Of a stretch of 64,000 nt of DNA, positions 63,267 through 64,000 are shown one piece after another; the stretch's first letter is position 1; each line of letters begins with the position of its first letter. The stretch covers positions 1,149,569 to 1,213,568 of the forward strand of contig NZ_CP102271.1 in the NCBI RefSeq assembly GCF_025148785.1, written 5' to 3'. A program made the translations under genes and the position numbers. The DNA comes from Catenibacterium mitsuokai (lineage in GTDB: Bacteria; Bacillota_I; Bacilli_A; Erysipelotrichales; Coprobacillaceae). Below the pieces are notes generated by a model. That model was not told the origin of the DNA. It worked only from the letters and a program-made list of their open reading frames with translations, and ran no database searches.

Positions 63267-64000
63267 ATGAAGCCTATTAAACTTGTAATGGAAGCTTTTG
63301 GTTCCTATGCATCTAAAACTATTATTGACTTTAGTGAACCAAATCAGAACTTATTCTTAATCACTGGAGATACTGGCGCAGGTAAAACGACAATCTTTGA
63401 TGCAATCGTATTTGCTTTATATGGTGAAAGCAGTTCGACTCTTAATAAAAAGACAGGAACTCTTTTGCAGAGCCAATTTGCCTCATTAGACGTCAAACCC
63501 TATGTAGAACTTACTTTCTCTCAAGGTTATGGCGATGATGAAAAGATTTATACGATTCATCGTATTCCTCAACATTATACTTATTATAAAGCAGGGGCTA
63601 AAAAGGGCTTGAGAAAAGAGAAAGCTGAATCTGGAAGTATCGCATTAATGATGCCGGATGGGTCTGAGTATCCGCAGAAGGAAGCCAATAAGAAGATTAT
63701 TGATATTGTTCATTTGACTAAGGAACAGTTCATGCAGGTCGCAATGATTGCTCAGGGTGAGTTCATGGATGTATTACGTAAGACATCGAATGAAAAGAAG
63801 GAAATCTTTAGAAAACTTTTCCATACAGAAATCTATAATGATATTGTAGAAGAACTCAATCAACGTAGAAAAGAAACTGAGAAGAGTATTGGTGATATCA
63901 AGACAAAATGTATGAGTGAAGCAGGACATTTAAGTGTGGATGAAGGATATGAACAATTGGTGTTCTATATTGAAGCAATTAAAAGAGGAGAAATCAGTTA
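63267..64000 (+). CDS. sbcC: Exonuclease SbcC (N-terminal part)
   Basis: Starts at the ATG at 63267 (GAAGGGAG upstream) and runs off the window end. Visible: KPIKLVMEAFGSYASKTIIDFSE, Walker A ITGDTGAGKTTIFDAI, the Q-loop region VAMIAQGEFMDVLR and the beginning of the coiled coil. It is the ATPase subunit of the SbcCD nuclease. Complete up to the edge. Confidence 0.94.
   Translation, partial: MKPIKLVMEAFGSYASKTIIDFSEPNQNLFLITGDTGAGKTTIFDAIVFALYGESSSTLNKKTGTLLQSQFASLDVKPYVELTFSQGYGDDEKIYTIHRIPQHYTYYKAGAKKGLRKEKAESGSIALMMPDGSEYPQKEANKKIIDIVHLTKEQFMQVAMIAQGEFMDVLRKTSNEKKEIFRKLFHTEIYNDIVEELNQRRKETEKSIGDIKTKCMSEAGHLSVDEGYEQLVFYIEAIKRGEIS

Overview
The window is low-GC Bacillota DNA. Start sites carry strong AGGAGG-type ribosome binding sites, a few genes start with GTG or TTG, and terminators are short hairpins with T-tracts. 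Gene content (EpsG/Wzx-type capsule locus, many toxin-antitoxin pairs, MATE pumps, DAACS symporter, DUF3990/DUF3791, SbcCD) fits a gut Erysipelotrichia-like Firmicute such as Catenibacterium or Holdemanella. That placement is inference from style and content; no rRNA, tRNA or other marker gene was seen, and no CRISPR array.

Layout. (1) 1-14673: exopolysaccharide/capsule cluster on the + strand: the end of an EpsG-like polymerase, eight glycosyltransferase-type genes, a pyruvyl transferase, a hexapeptide acyltransferase, a Wzx flippase, an ABC exporter and a membrane acyltransferase. A second sugar-nucleotide pair (UDP-glucose dehydrogenase, broken, and UDP-glucuronate 4-epimerase) lies at 28079-30657 on the - strand. 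(2) 14709-22140: mobile DNA. An AlbA_2 (Schlafen-type) gene is split by an IS110-type element. Next come phased 22-bp repeats and a roughly 4-kb inverted-repeat element with two different D,D35E transposases and a third small protein. (3) 22162-46270: accessory/defence island. It holds a membrane-HEPN-like/STAND-nuclease operon, a broken KAP-like NTPase, an RNase H-RnlA fusion toxin with RnlB antitoxin, DUF3990/DUF3791 remnants, a group IIC intron sitting on a terminator, a DprA-like/ImmA-like pair, a SIR2 NADase-like gene, and two tandem copies of what looks like a small RNA gene. (4) 46505-53112: ordinary chromosomal genes (symporter, membrane acyltransferase, MATE pump, secreted GH3 glycosidase). 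(5) 53144-64000: a second accessory stretch (orphan RelB, broken flavodoxin gene, RloA/RloB-type abortive infection operon with twin palindromic operators, Lrp plus MATE, IS605-like scars, two toxin-antitoxin modules), ending in sbcD and the start of sbcC.

How the genes work together. The first block builds, modifies and exports a surface polysaccharide; the - strand ugd/epimerase pair would supply UDP-GlcA/UDP-GalA if ugd were intact. The middle is dominated by anti-phage or stress modules, several inactivated by frameshift or nonsense mutations, as expected of a fast-turnover defence island. The strongest candidates for something little described are the 22841-27979 operon (two small membrane proteins plus a nuclease-STAND ATPase, preceded by palindromes), the two-transposase element at about 18160-22140, the tandem small RNAs at 45921-46269, the RNase H-RnlA fusion, and the RloA/RloB operon with its extra membrane coiled-coil protein. 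Several disruptions fall in homopolymers and could be sequencing errors. The 8-bp tandem duplication in ugd is less easily explained that way.
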